Counted from the first letter of the stretch, positions 23,379 through 35,723 are shown. The stretch is DNA of 64,000 bases from Paguma larvata (GCA_030068075.1 CM057826.1:108665746-108729745), one strand, 5' to 3'. A program made the numbers and translations. Notes: generated from the sequence alone by a model not told the origin.

Positions 23379-23947
23379 AATTTGCTTTACAAACCACCTA
23401 ATGCTCAACAGGGTATAGTTGAAAAAAGGCTGCACATGTTTATTAATGTTAGTACAAGGAGATGTATAAATACTTTTTCCCTAGTCACAGGTATATTTGA
23501 AAATTTCCATAATTAAAATGGCTTTTTAAAATTACAATCATCACAACAGTCATCTTATTATAGGAACTACAGCTTTTCTGCACTCTAAATTTAACTTTAT
23601 GGGTGCTTCTATCAACTCCAATGAAAACTTAAAGTTGCTAGCCCAATCTAAACAGTAAATTCACAGGTTTTTGTTTTTGTTTTTTTTACATAAGACAGAA
23701 ACCAACTGGTCAAGTGTACTCATTTCATTATACAGCTTATCGACTACCAATCAATGAAGGAATCAAATTTTCTAAGCATCACCAAGGTCTGAGTTTACTA
23801 ATGACAAATGTTTTCTATTTCCAATTGCATATCTCCAAAGTGAAATTTTAAAAAACAAAACACCATTGTTTATCTTCTTTTTTCCAAATTCTTTCAAATA
23901 TAATGGCAGAATCCTTTAGTAACACCAACTTGCTAAAATACTTTTTA

Positions 23948-24414
23948 GGGGCGCCAGGGTGGCTGCCCAGGGTGGCTGAGTCGGTTAAGTGTCCAACTTT
24001 GGGGGCGCCTGGATAGCTCAGTCGGTTGGGCGTCTGACTTCGGCTCAGGTCATGATTCTACGGTCTGTGAGTTCGAGCTCCGCGTCGGGCTCTGTGCTGA
24101 CAGCTCAGAGCCTGGAGCCTGCTATGGATTCTGTGTCTCCCTCTCTCTCTTCCCCTCCTCCACCCCCACTCACACACACTCTCTCTCTCTCTCTAAAATA
24201 AACATACATTTAAAAAAAAAAAAAAAGTGTCCAACTTTGGCTCAGGTCATGATCTCATGTCTGTGAGTTCAAGCCCCGCATCAGGCTTTGTGCTGACAGC
24301 TCAGAGCCAGGGGCCTGCTTCTGATTCTGTGTCTCCCTTTCTCTGCCACTCCCCTGCTCACATCCCCTCTCTCTCTCTTTCTCTCTCTTTCAAAAATAAA
24401 CATTAAAAAAATAA
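23948..24414 (+). mobile_element. SINEC_Fc-type SINE interrupted by another SINE
   Basis: Outer copy: 23948-24000 and, after an insertion, 24241-24414. Its own TSD is AAAATACTTTTTA at about 23936-23948 and 24416-24428. The head carries a local duplication of CCAGGGTGGCTG. Confidence 0.93.
24001..24226 (+). mobile_element. SINEC_Fc-type SINE nested in another SINE
   Basis: Complete inner copy. Its exact TSD AAGTGTCCAACTTTGG (23987-24002 and 24225-24240) is sequence of the outer SINE. Confidence 0.95.
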
Positions 24415-25199
24415 AAATACTTTTTAAAAAAAAGTTCTCAAATATTACAGAAATATTCTATTCTTACTATCCGAAACAGTAGTGATTTTAAAAAGGTTAA
24501 GAGTGGCCAGATACAAGAAACAGATAGAAATGGTTAACTCGCTATGGTGGAAAATGTTCAAATGCTAAATGCTCATGTGAGCCATGAGCCCAATGTGAAA
24601 AAACTTTGATAAAACCTGAAAAATCTGAGACAAATCCGGTAATACAATTATGAAACTGTATGGAAGAGTATACTATACTTAATGAAAATTAACTACATAA
24701 AAATTCAGGCATTCTAGTAAGCTCTAAGTCTACTATCATCTTACACTACATTGTGAAGTCTTCTGAAATTAAAAGGAAAACTTAAGTGTTTGGGGATGTA
24801 TAAAGGATTTTCATTATCTATTTTGACATGAAGTTACTTTGTGATGTTTGTGATGTTACTTTTCCAACAACTTTTTGTTAGAAACTCTTAAAATTACAGT
24901 TTCGATAACTAACTGGGAATGGAAAATCATCTTTATACTAAAAATTCACAGGTAACTGCAGAAAACCTAGAATGACCAATAATTTAAAGATTATTTTCAA
25001 CAATCTTCAAGTAAAACATATGCTGAAAAACAATCCGTAGGCAGCAAACCACTAATATTACCTATTCGTTTTTCGGTATCTTTAAATATGATTTGAACCC
25101 GGTTTTGAAAGAATAAAGTACGAATAGCTAATGGTAGTTTTCATGTTCTGAAAAAAAAAGGTAAAGAACACTTAGTTAATATTAAGGCATTTACACAGT

Positions 25200-25690
25200 G
25201 TGTGAAGGAATCATGATATGCCACTGCAAAATATGCCACTTTAACATAAGGACAGTTTTGAGCTGGAGGCATTTGAGTTCCTGAAATCCCTTATCTTTCT
25301 AAAAGCAGAGCCTCCCAAAAGAATTTAGGAGTCTGCTTCCCTGGAGCAACTCTTCTCTACAAAGACAAAAGAAAAAAAAATTCAGTACCACACCCAGATA
25401 TTACCACAAACTATCATTCCTCCCATCAATTTTCCTAAGGGTCCATTTACCTATCTTTCCCAAGTCATCTTTTTTTTCCATTAGTGCCCTCTCTCTCCCC
25501 TATGGAATTAGGTAAAGAGTTAGCAAATTCTAACCATCCCTAAATTACTCCCCGGTGTGAGTACACTCTAATAAATTTCTATTTGTTTTCTCTTGTTAAT
25601 CTGTCTTTTGTCAGTCTAATTTACAGGGCCCCAAAACAGGGAACCTAGGAGAACATAAGAAATTTTAACCCCTTACCTGAATAAAGGCAA
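25200..25690 (+). mobile_element. Endogenous-retrovirus-type LTR (solo)
   Basis: The 3' part has ACTCTAATAAATTTCTATTT followed by CTGTCTTTTGTCAGTCTAAT, typical of an ERV LTR polyadenylation region. No internal viral genes are next to it. Boundaries approximate. Confidence 0.6.
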
Positions 25691-25784
25691 ATTAAACTTT
25701 CAGAAGTGCCACCCTATAATAATAGGCACACGTAGTGTCTTCCGAATTCATTCTATCTTACTTTCCCTGAATAATATCAGGACT

Positions 25785-26118
25785 CAAACTGTGCCCCCAC
25801 TGTCCCCACAAATTCCCATAGCCAAGTTTTAACTCTGGAACCTCAGAATGTGACCATATTTGGAGATAAATAAGGGTGTTAGCGTGGGTCCCATTCCAAT
25901 TCTCTGTGCCCTTGTAAGAGGAGGAAATTTAGACACAATGAGAGACACCAGGGTTGCACAGAAAAGAGACCATGGGAAAGGCAACAAGAGGGTGATCATC
26001 TGCAAACCAAGGAGGGAGGTCTTCGAGGAAACCAACCCTGTTGGCATTTTTTATCTTGGACTTTAAGCTTACAAAACTGAAAATAAATTTAAGACACTTA
26101 TGTTACTTTGTTATAGCT
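25785..26118 (+). mobile_element. MaLR (MST/MLT1-type) LTR
   Basis: CCTCAGAATGTGACCATATT, TGGAGATAAATAAGGGTG, AGAGACACCAGGGTTGC, CATCTGCAAACCAAGGAG and ATCTTGGACTTTAAGCTT follow the MST/MLT1 LTR consensus in order. No internal region is attached. It produces short ORFs on both strands that are not genes. Confidence 0.8.
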
Positions 26119-27204
26119 TCTCTAGGAAATGTTAAAAAGAAACAAAAAGCCCAAAACTGAGTCACTTATGCTAAGTCCCACATCAACAAACCAAGACATT
26201 AACACGTCACCTGACTGTGCTTTCAGACCCTCCCAGAAATCAAATCTTAGCTGGTCAGTCTGGAATTTCCTGGTCAGCACTAGTGAGGTAATCGCCTGAT
26301 AGACCCCTTCCATTCCCTAATGAAAAAATAAGGTAGTCACCTTTTTCCCTGTCCCTGGCCTCTTCTGCCTATTAAAAACAATAACAACAAAAAAAGCCTA
26401 CCATTTTGTACAGCTTCTAGGAGCTCTTTTCTATTTGACAGATGGGATGCTACCCCATTCATGAAACCCTGAATAAAAAACAATTTGTTCTTTAAATTTA
26501 CTATGATGAAATGTTTCTTAACACAAACTAATATAAACAATGTCAGAAATACAGTAATCAAAAATGTTTGTATATAATAACTAGTACCTACAGGAAACTG
26601 CTGGGATGGGGGGTACAAATCAACAGTTCTGTTAACACCCCAGTAATTCCAGGTTATTAGGAATCTTCCACCAGATCCATTAGAAGGTCTAATGGGCCCA
26701 TATGGGCATAAACAATTAAGATTTTAAAATGCTGATGGTATGAAAATACTAATTTCTAATCTCGAACAACTTACAACCCATTCATGAATTAAATGCCTAA
26801 GTCTAAAACATCAACTATAAAAAATTTCCCCAGGGGAAAACTGGTTCTGAAAAAATTCTAATTGACTAATTGAAATACTGTACAATTATAACTGTATGCA
26901 CCAGACTTAAGAATCACTGATTAACTAAAAATCCAAAATGGAGTTCTTCAGATTCAAAAATGCACTTTGCCAAAAACTACACAAATAATATCATTTTTAC
27001 TATTTCGTATAATGCTTTTCTTCCGAACCCACTAAGTTGGTGCCAAGTATTTTCAATGAAAAGCTCAAATTCAGATGAACAGTGAACTATATAATGTTCT
27101 ACATTTCAGATATCATAAATAAACTTTAAAAGTCACAAAGCCCATCAAAAAACATGCAAAATCAACGAATAGGTAAGGCATTTTAACTTTTAACTAAGAT
27201 TTTT

Positions 27205-27330
27205 AAGAAAGAACACAGGCTTCAGATTCCAGTGGTCCTGGATTCAAACCAACTAAATCAGTTACTAGGCTGGATACCTTTGGAAAGTTAACACCAAAAT
27301 GTTGCTTCTCTTCATTAAAATTTAAGACAA
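27205..27330 (+). repeat. MIR remnant
   Basis: GAACACAGGCTTCAGATTCC, CTGGATTCAAACC and TGGAAAGTTAAC follow the MIR core. Confidence 0.55.
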
Positions 27331-27784
27331 CTACCAGTTACCTTTCAAGATTCAACCTGAAAACTATTAAAGTTCTAAAAAGACAACTACCCTTTACTAC
27401 CAAACTATCTACAAACAATCCTTTAATTAAGATTAACTTTTTCATTTAGCCCAAATGCTCACAATCCTTCATTAATAAGGTAAGAACGAGAAGACAAGTA
27501 TTCAAATTCACCTGTGAAATAATAAACCAGTGAAATACTGCTTAAGTTCAGTTTAATATATTAATAGATCCTATTTAAAAAGTGGGTCTTCCTCTTCCAG
27601 ATTCAGGACTACTTATTATGTGGTTGAAAAGCAGAGGAGCCGGGGAATCTACAAGTCAAGAGTCAGAGTAAGGACGGGTGGGTATCAGTAACTAGAAATG
27701 GCCCAGCACAGGATGTCAATATCAAAACAAGGTGAGGAAAGATATCCATGGAGAGGGACACTGAGCCCAAAAGAGTAATAAAGA

Positions 27785-28016
27785 GGGGCGCCTAGGTGGC
27801 TCAGTCGGCTGGGCGTGCGACTTCGACTCAGGTCACGATCTCACGGTCCGTGAGTTCGAGCCTCGTGTCAGGCTCTGTGTTGACAGCTCGGACCCTGGAG
27901 CCTGCTTCAGATTCTGCATCTCCCTCTCTCTCTGCCCCTACCCTGCTCACACTGTGTGTGTGTCTCTCTCTCTGTCTCAAAAATAAAGATTTAAAAAACA
28001 ACTTTTTTAAATAAAA
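27785..28016 (+). mobile_element. SINEC_Fc-type SINE
   Basis: Complete. TSD AAAAGAGTAATAAAGA (27769-27784 and 28017-28032), exact. Confidence 0.95.
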
Positions 28017-28144
28017 AAAGAGTAATAAAGAAGGCATCCATATGGGTAGAAGAAAGGAATGAACCCAATCAAGAGGCTAAGCAGGGAGAGGTGGGTGTCC
28101 ACATGAAGCAGGTGACAGTGGCTACAATAAAAAACTGATTACAG

Positions 28145-28358
28145 GGCGCCTGGGTGGCTCAGTCAGTTAAGTGCCTGACTTCAGCTCTGGTCAAGATCTC
28201 ACAGCTTGTGAGTTCGAACCCCACGTCGGACTCTGGGCTGACAGCAGCCTGGAGCCTGCTTCTGTTTCTGTGTCTCCCTTTCTCTCTCTGCCCCTCCCTT
28301 GCTTGCGCTGTCTCTTTCTCTCTCTCTCAAAAATAAACAAACATTAAAAAAAAAATTT
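28145..28358 (+). mobile_element. SINEC_Fc-type SINE
   Basis: Complete. TSD AAAAACTGATTACA (about 28130-28143 and 28360-28373), exact. Confidence 0.95.
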
Positions 28359-29578
28359 TAAAAACTGATTACATACAGGGGAAATAATCAAATAAACACT
28401 TAGAATAATGAAAGAGAAGTTTCATACTCTTCAAAGAACACAGTAACTAGTAAGAGAAAGGCTGAAAATAAAGTGAATGCTGTGGTGTTGTATCAGTATC
28501 ATTAATGATTAAGTCAGTCATATTAACAATATTAAGATACTAAAGTTCGCATATAACCATAAAGGTAAATATTTCTGTTTATGTATATGTACCTCATCCA
28601 ACACTGCACCGAAAGGACCTGAGCATAGTGACTCCAATACAAAGAGCGTACTTAACACTGGGCCTTGGCTTCTAAAAACGGTTTTCACTAAACAAACCCA
28701 GGGCTTTGAAAAAAATAACTGATTCCAGGGCTGGGGAAAGAAGGTGACAAAATAATCCCAGAATATTTAATTTTACCAGAAAGCAAGGAAATGTCCAAAT
28801 AATGATTACAAAATAGCAAAAGGACATAGAAACCAGCTTGAATGGGTTGCCATTGGCCAAATCAGAGACAAGATAGGCCATAAAAATAAGAAAACACATG
28901 TGAAGGACATCAACACAAAACTGGCCAAAAAAAAAGAACTCCAAGAGCCTACCCCTTCACAGAAACACCAAGAAACAAGTAAAATCGGTCAGCCTTAGCT
29001 TTGTCAGAACTCTGAAACAGTCAAAAGGCTTACAGCAATCAAGCGAACGCTGAATCCAAAAACGCAAACTTAAGAACAGAAAGAAAGCTTTATAGAACTT
29101 TTACTTGCTGCTGACTCTCATCTCTCCCAAGCATTTTAGAGGTCCTAAAAGCCAGTGTGGGACCCAGCTCTGTTTCTGAAGTAAAGTAGACCTTATTCTC
29201 ATAGGATTATGTTTGTCTGTATAAACCTGTCTGGGAGCTAAGTAATGACAAGAGGTAGTTGCCTTTCTTTTACCTAACATGGAAAGAAAAACCGTAAAGC
29301 TAGCAGCATTCCTCCAAAATATTATAAAGCAAATGAACCTCCTCCTCCTTGGGACCATGGTTTATAACTGAGTAAACAATAGGACACCCAAAGCCTGTAA
29401 ATAAAGGCCGAATTTTTTGGGGAAATTATGACATTGCAGAGAACTCACTTATACCAGGAGGCTTAGAAAATCACACACAAATGCCCGGGTCAAGACACTT
29501 TCTCAGAAAAAAACCTGAGAAGACCCTCAACTTTCACTTAAGATTGATCTATAGTTTCAACAAAAGTAGGAAACGAAT

Positions 29579-29813
29579 GAGGCGCCTGGGTGGCTCAGTT
29601 TGGTTAAGCGGCTAACTTCAGCTCAGGTCATGATCTCACGGTCTGTGAGTTAGAGCCCCACATTGGGCTCTGTGCTGACGGCTCGGAGCCTGGAGCCTGG
29701 AGCCTGGAGCCTGCTTCAGATTCTGTGTCTCCCTCTCTCTCTGCCCTTCCCCTGCTCATACACTGTCTCTATGTCTCTCAAAAAAATATATACATTAAAA
29801 AAAAATTTTTTTT
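29579..29813 (+). mobile_element. SINEC_Fc-type SINE with tandem GGAGCCT units
   Basis: Complete copy. The body has extra GGAGCCT repeats near 29685-29715. TSD AGTAGGAAACGAA / AGTAGGAAATGAA. It faces a reverse copy just to its right. Confidence 0.93.
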
Positions 29814-29829
29814 AAGTAGGAAATGAAGT

Positions 29830-30047
29830 CTTTTTTTTTTTTAATGTTTATTTATTTTTGAAAGACAAAGAGAGACTCACAGTGTGATCAGGGAAGGGGC
29901 AGAGAGAGAGGGAGACACAGAATCCCAAGCAGGCTCCAGGCTCTGAGCTGTCAGCACCGAGTCCAACACAGGGCTCGAACTCACGAACTGCAAGATCATG
30001 ACCTAAACCAGTCTGACACTCAACTGACTGAGCCACCCCGGTGCCCC
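29830..30047 (-). mobile_element. SINEC_Fc-type SINE
   Basis: Reverse copy, tail-to-tail with the preceding one; ends GAGCCACCCCGGTGCCCC. Confidence 0.93.
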
Positions 30048-30969
30048 TTAAGTCTTAAGTTGTAAACTGTGTGACTAACCATTGACCATTTACCTAACCG
30101 GCAAAGACTGGGAGAGTTAAGTTACTTTTTAACTTTCCTTTATTTTTATTCCTTTTTGGCTCCAGACATGCATCTGCAACACTAGCTGAACATGGTTAAA
30201 GGTGTCTGTACTTAGGTACAAGTGACTCATTTGAAAAGCTCTCAGAGTAGCAATATCCATGGACAGCAGAAATAAAACTGCTATTGTACTGCACTAAAAT
30301 TACTTTAGTAATTTAAACCAATGAATCTTTAGTCAAGTCTTATTAAAGGCTGCAACCTGCGAGCACTAAGAGATGGTTCTTTGTTTGACCCGCAGGTGAG
30401 AAGATCTCCAATCTTCAGACAACTTACTGATCTTGATATTTACACTTTTACACTGTGTTCATTATGGATTTTTGCATTATTTTTTACATTTCATTAAAAT
30501 ATTAAATATCTCATTCTCCTTGACACACATTCACCATATGTAAACCTGGAAGTATTTTTGGTGTTTTGGAAAGCATCTTTGACAAACTAGTCCATGGTCT
30601 TCCTGGGGTTGGGGTCACTGAAATCAATTCCTTTCTTGTTTCACCACCACTCATTTCTCTACCTTTGGATTTTGTCAGCAATAAAGGGCTGAAACTGGTG
30701 TACTTAGGACCCTCAGTGCCAGGTGTTCTTGCACCACCCTCTGCACCCCAGCTACAAAAAGACCTTCAGGACAACATCAAACATACCAACATATACCATA
30801 GTGTAAATATATAACATATACATACTACCTATTAAAATTCCAACATCCTTTTTCGCAGAAACAGAAAAGCCATTCTCAAATTCGCTTGAAACTGCAAGGG
30901 ATCCCAAAGATCCAAAACAATACTGAGACACAGTACATTTACAGAACTCACATTTCTGTATTTCAAAAC

Positions 30970-31499
30970 TTATTACAAAAAGAAATCACAGTAGCAAAAG
31001 GCTAGATATATAAACCAATGGGATAGAACGAAAAGTCCCAAAATTAGGTCATACATGTATGGACAGTTAATTTATGACCAAACACTAAGACCATTTAACG
31101 AGAGAAAGAACAGTCTTGTCAACAAACAGTGCTGAGACCGGTGGATATTCAATGGACTACACTATTCACATCTTATACAAAAATAAACTCAAAATGGATC
31201 AAAGACCTAACTAAAAAAGCTATCAGAAGACTGGAGATAAAGCTTCGTGACCTTGGATCTGGCAATGGATTTTTAGATGACATCAAGAACATAAATAACA
31301 ATAGGGAAAAATGGCCTTCGTGAAAATACAAAACTTTATGGAAAGGATATTACTTAGAAAATGATAAGACAACTGACAGATTGGGAGAAAATACTTGAAA
31401 ATCCTATCTGGTAAGGATCTAGTATCAATAATGTAAAAAGAACTCTTACAACTCAACAACAAAGACCAACAACCCAATTTTAAAGTGGGCAAAGGACTA
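30970..31499 (+). mobile_element. L1 3' fragment, ORF2 end (part 1)
   Basis: Nucleotide order matches the end of L1 ORF2: ATAAACTCAAAATGGATCAA, TTGGGAGAAAATACTTGAAA, AAAGTGGGCAAAGGACT. Frames are broken. It continues beyond a SINE. Confidence 0.8.
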
Positions 31500-31500
31500 A

Positions 31501-31697
31501 TGGTTCAGTCGGTTAAGCATCCGACTCTTGATTTTGACTCAGGTCACAATCTCATGGTTTGTGGGTTCCAGCCCCACATCCGGCTCCATTCTAATGGTGT
31601 GAAGCCTGCTTGGGATTCTCGCTCTCCCTCTCTCTCTGCCCCTCCTCTAGTGCATGCTGATGAGCTCTCTCGCTCTCTCTCAAAAATAAATGAACAT
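31501..31697 (+). mobile_element. SINEC_Fc-type SINE inserted in L1, 5'-truncated
   Basis: Starts at TGGTTCAGTCGGTTAAGC, so the first ~12 bases of the head are missing. TSD TAAAGTGGGCAAAGGACT (31481-31498) / TAAAATGGGCAAAGAACT (31698-31715), which is L1 sequence. Confidence 0.93.
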
Positions 31698-31802
31698 TTA
31701 AAATGGGCAAAGAACTTGAACAGACATTTCTCCCTCATTTTCCTAAAGAAAACAAAGGAAAAAAAACAGTTTATAGCAAGTGTTGATGAAGATATGAGAG
31801 GG
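31698..31802 (+). mobile_element. L1 3' fragment (part 2)
   Basis: Continues the L1: GAACAGACATTTCTCC and GTTGATGAAGATATGAGAG. Confidence 0.75.
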
Positions 31803-32013
31803 AGCGCCTGGGTGGCTCAGTCGGTTAAGTGCCCAACTTCAGCTCACAGCTTGTGGATTTGAGTCCCACACTGAGATCTGTGTTGACAGCTCAGAGCCTG
31901 TGCTGGCTACAGATTCTGTGTCTGTCTCTCTCTCTGTCCCTTCCCTGCTTGTGCTCTGTCTCTTTTTCTCTCTCAAAAAAAAAAAAAAAAAGAAAAACAT
32001 TAAAAAAATTAAA
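31803..32013 (+). mobile_element. SINEC_Fc-type SINE inserted in L1
   Basis: AGCGCCTGGGTGGCTCAG head, long A-tail. It splits the L1 at AAGATATGAGAGGG / AAGATGAGAAATT. Confidence 0.92.
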
Positions 32014-32410
32014 AAGATGAGAAATTAGTACCCTTTTACATTGTTAGTAGAAACATAAATTGATCCAAGAAAATTTCCGTAACTCCTCAAAAAGTTAAAT
32101 ATATACAATATGGTCCAGCAATACTATATATATTTATGTACATATACCCAAAAGAAATGAAAATGGGTATTCAAATACCTATACACCAGTATTCAACACC
32201 AGGTCTACTCACAGTAGTCAAGAAGTGGGATGTCCAAACGTTCACCACACATCAGTGTATAGACAAAATGTGGTATATACATTCAGTGTAAGAAGGAATG
32301 AAGTACTGACACATGCTAAAAGGGTTAACTCAAAAACATGCTAAGTGGTGAAAGAAGCCAGACAAAAGATCACATATTGCACAAGGATAGTAAATGGTAA
32401 ATGCTGCAAT
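32014..32410 (+). mobile_element. L1 3' fragment (part 3)
   Basis: TTACATTGTTAGTAGAAACA, ATGGTCCAGCAATACTAT and TACCCAAAAGAAATGAAAAT are L1 3' region sequence. Confidence 0.8.
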
Positions 32411-33301
32411 AAACAAAAAAAGAAAAAAAATCCTTGCTTAAGGACCATGGCCACTGAAGGAAAATATTCTATTGCTTGACTGTATTTTACAGTTTGGACC
32501 ATGAAACAATGTCCAGTATCTTTTGTTAGTTATCAAACTCTACTTAAAATTATAAATTAGACATTCAAAAATAAAATTCAAATTAAAAAATTTCACAAGA
32601 AACTTAGAGTATTACACATTTACATCCCTTATAAAGGTTTGTTTTAATGCTTCCTTTATCCTGAAATTTTGTTAGACCATTATGCTCTTCAGTTTACTTA
32701 ACTGTTCAGAACCTTTCCACACTTTGCTTACACCACCACCAAAAAAAATAGAATATGAGAGAACTCTTATTATTAAATTGTCACATATAAAAATTGTTAC
32801 GTTCACCCTTCAAAAAGAATTTTAAGGAGAAAAAAAATCATTATTGGAAACACGATGCTTCTATTCCTCAAGTTTCTAGACTACTAAAAGGTACAATACA
32901 CAGAACTCAAGATCTTCAAAACACAAAATGCATTGACTTGTTATGTAAAATCACTACCAAAAAAAAATAAGCTTTACTCTATAAATAAATTTTTGCTCAT
33001 TGAGCTTCTCTTTCCTCTTAAAACTCAAGTAAGTTAAGTCATCCCTGGATTTTTTTCTAATTCAACCTGTGGGACGCTTGTTCTTGTAAGGATTGGTAAT
33101 GTTATATTTTAATTTAGAATTACACTGCAAACAAATTGGACTCAATTGGAACGAAACTTAATTCGAACAAACTCAATTACTGAATAGCCAATGTGGTCAA
33201 AACAAAGTGAAGTCAAAACAATGAAGACTCTTAAAGGCTCAAGAAGGCCATCCCTCTAGAGCTAACATGCTAAGAGAGTTAACAAATAATTGTTAAAAAA
33301 C

Positions 33302-33333
33302 AAAGAAGAGAGAGGGAGAGAAAGAGAGAGAGG

Positions 33334-33373
<40 letters not shown>

Positions 33374-33982
33374 GAGAGGGAAAGAGAGAGGGAGAGAGAG
33401 GGGGGAGAGGGAGGGAGGGAGAGAGAGAGGGAGGGGGAGAGAGAGAGAGAGAGGGAGGGAGAGAGAGAGAGAGGGAGAAAGAGAGAGAGAGAGGGAGAGG
33501 GAGAGAAAGAGAGAGAGAGGGAGAGGGAGAGAGAGAGGGAGAGAGAGGGAGAGAGAGGGAGAGAGAGGGAGAAGAGGGAGAAAGAGAGGGAGAGAGAGGG
33601 AGGGAGAGAGGGAGGGGGAGAGAGGGAGGGGGGAGAGAGAGGGAGGGGGGAGAGAGAGAGGGAGGGGGGGAGAGAGAGGGAGGGGGGAGAGAGAGAGGGA
33701 GGGAGGGGGGAGAGAGAGAGGGAGGGAGGGGGAGAGAGAGGGAGGGGGGAGAGAGAGAGGGAGGGGGGAGAGAGAGGGAGGGAGGGGGGAGAGAGAGAGG
33801 GAGGGAGGGGGAGGGGGGAGGGAGAGGGAGGGGGGAGGGAGAGGGAGGGGGGAGGGAGAGGGAGGGGGGGAGGGAGAGGGAGGGAGGGGGGAGAGAGAGG
33901 GAGGGAGGGGGGAGAGGGAGGGGGAGAGGGAGGGGGGAGAGGGAGGGGGAAGAGGGAGGGGGGAGAGAGGGAGGGAGGGAGA
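33302..33982 (+). repeat. 681-nt uninterrupted purine tract
   Basis: No C or T from 33302 to 33982. It starts as mainly GA and GGGAGA units and becomes GGGAGGGGGGAGA-type units to the right. It yields artefactual ORFs of over 240 codons on both strands (Arg/Glu/Gly and Ser/Leu/Pro). In the GPBP1 transcript it would be a continuous CU-rich tract. Confidence 0.97.
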
Positions 33983-34282
33983 CGAGAGAGAAAGGTTGTA
34001 TCCTCAAATCCTTTTATCAGAAATGCTGAGGTGTAAGCAAATTATTTTTTTTATCTGAAGTACTTACCATGAGAAAAATACCCAGGTTATGAAAATTCAA
34101 ATGAAGTAAACCAATACACTTTAAAAAACAACAAAACATACTGGGATTGACTTAAACATGTGCTCAAAAAAGGGGCCAGACTTACCAAGAGATAAGCAAT
34201 TTACCCCTAAGCTACTCAGCCAGTAATGACAGGACCTGGGCAAGAACTCAAGATTCTCCTGCCTCAAAAGCCTTGCTTGCTC

Positions 34283-34490
34283 TTTTTTTTTTTAAACATC
34301 TATTTATTTTTGAGAGAGAGAGAGAGAGAGAACGAGAGAGGGGCCAAGAGGGAGAAACAGAACTTAAAGCAGGTCCAGGCTCTGAGCTGTCCGCACAGAT
34401 CCCCACGGGGGCTCGAACCCATGAACGGCACCATCATGACCTAAGACAAAGTCCGACGCTCAAATAACTGAATGAGCCACTCAGGCCCCC
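34283..34490 (-). mobile_element. SINEC_Fc-type SINE
   Basis: Reverse copy. TSD TTGCTTGCTCTTTT / CTGCCTGCTCTTTT. Confidence 0.92.
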
Positions 34491-35512
34491 TCTGCCTGCT
34501 CTTTTAATACCAGGATTTCATGAGTTCTCCAACACAAATTACTCAAAGTTAATTCATTCTTTTACCCTGCTGCCTGCCAAATATATTTTCAGGAAGTAAC
34601 CAAAATAACTTTTCAAGTTTCATTTCATTTTATAAACTTAGGTCAATTCTGCTTTCCATAAAGAAACATTTATGATATATCTGCTTGCTGAATAACAAAA
34701 TTCATCCACAAACATTTGTGGAGCAGCTACTCTAAGCAAGCACTTTAAAGGATATTCTCCTCCACAAGAATGCATACTACTATGGAATAAAGGAAGAGAG
34801 GGGGCAAAGAAAGTGAAGAAGGCAAGGTAAATTAGCACATTCTGGTACCAAGAGTAGCAATTACAGGTAAAAAAGAAAAAGATGCAATTAATGGTAAGGA
34901 TTATCCTCCAACTACCAAAATGTGAAATGCAGCAGACTAAATTACTATGATATCAAAACAATTCCATAATGGTTTACATCGCACTGAAACTCCAAATCAG
35001 ATTTATTTGCAAAGAACAGAAATCCTGAATATAAGAACTGAAAGTGGTAGAGATAGAAAATGACTGACACGATTGTGGAAAAAACATGGGAAAAATTTTT
35101 ATAATCTCAGAAAGGGGAAGGAAAGCCTTTTCTAAGTATGACTCACAAAACAGAATAAATAAAAATATATTTATACATTCAAATAAAAGCATCAACACCA
35201 AAAGCAGTCTCCTTGACAAAATTCACAACCCAAGTCAAAGGAAACAATATGGGGGGAACACTCCTTACAAAGAGCACATATAAACGGTTGACTTTCTTTC
35301 ACATGTGAAATGCTCCTACAAGAGAAAAGAACTTCAAACAGAAAAGGGTCATATGTATGAAAAATGTTCATTCTAATTCAAAAGGTAAAAAGTACCTAAG
35401 AAAAAAATCTGATACATGAGCACTGGAACTCTGTTATACCCCTATGAAGAGCAATTTAGCACAGCACTCAAAATTACACTCAGAAATTCCACTGATACCA
35501 ATGTACCCCACA

Positions 35513-35723
35513 GGGCACCTAGGTGGCTCAGTCGGTTAAGCGTCAGACTCTTGATTTCAGCTCAGGTCATGATCCCAGGGTTGTGAGATGGAGGCCCCTA
35601 CTGAGGTCTGCACTAAAAGTACAGAGCCTGCTTGGCATTCTTCTGTCTCCAGCTCTTTCTGCCTCTCCCCTGCTCACTCTCTCTAAAAATAAATAAATGA
35701 ACCTAAACAAAATAAATAAAAAG
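35513..35723 (+). mobile_element. SINEC_Fc-type SINE
   Basis: AGGGCACCTAGGTGGCTCAG head. TSD AATGTACCCCACA on both sides, exact. Confidence 0.94.

Noticed and set aside
25200..26118. Intact endogenous retrovirus
   Set aside because: Only solo LTR sequences are seen; no internal gag, pol or env coding region and the two LTRs are of different families.
33279..34036. Open reading frames of 242 and 248 codons on opposite strands
   Set aside because: Both are translations of the purine tract (Ser/Leu/Pro and Arg/Glu/Gly only); low complexity, no gene signals.
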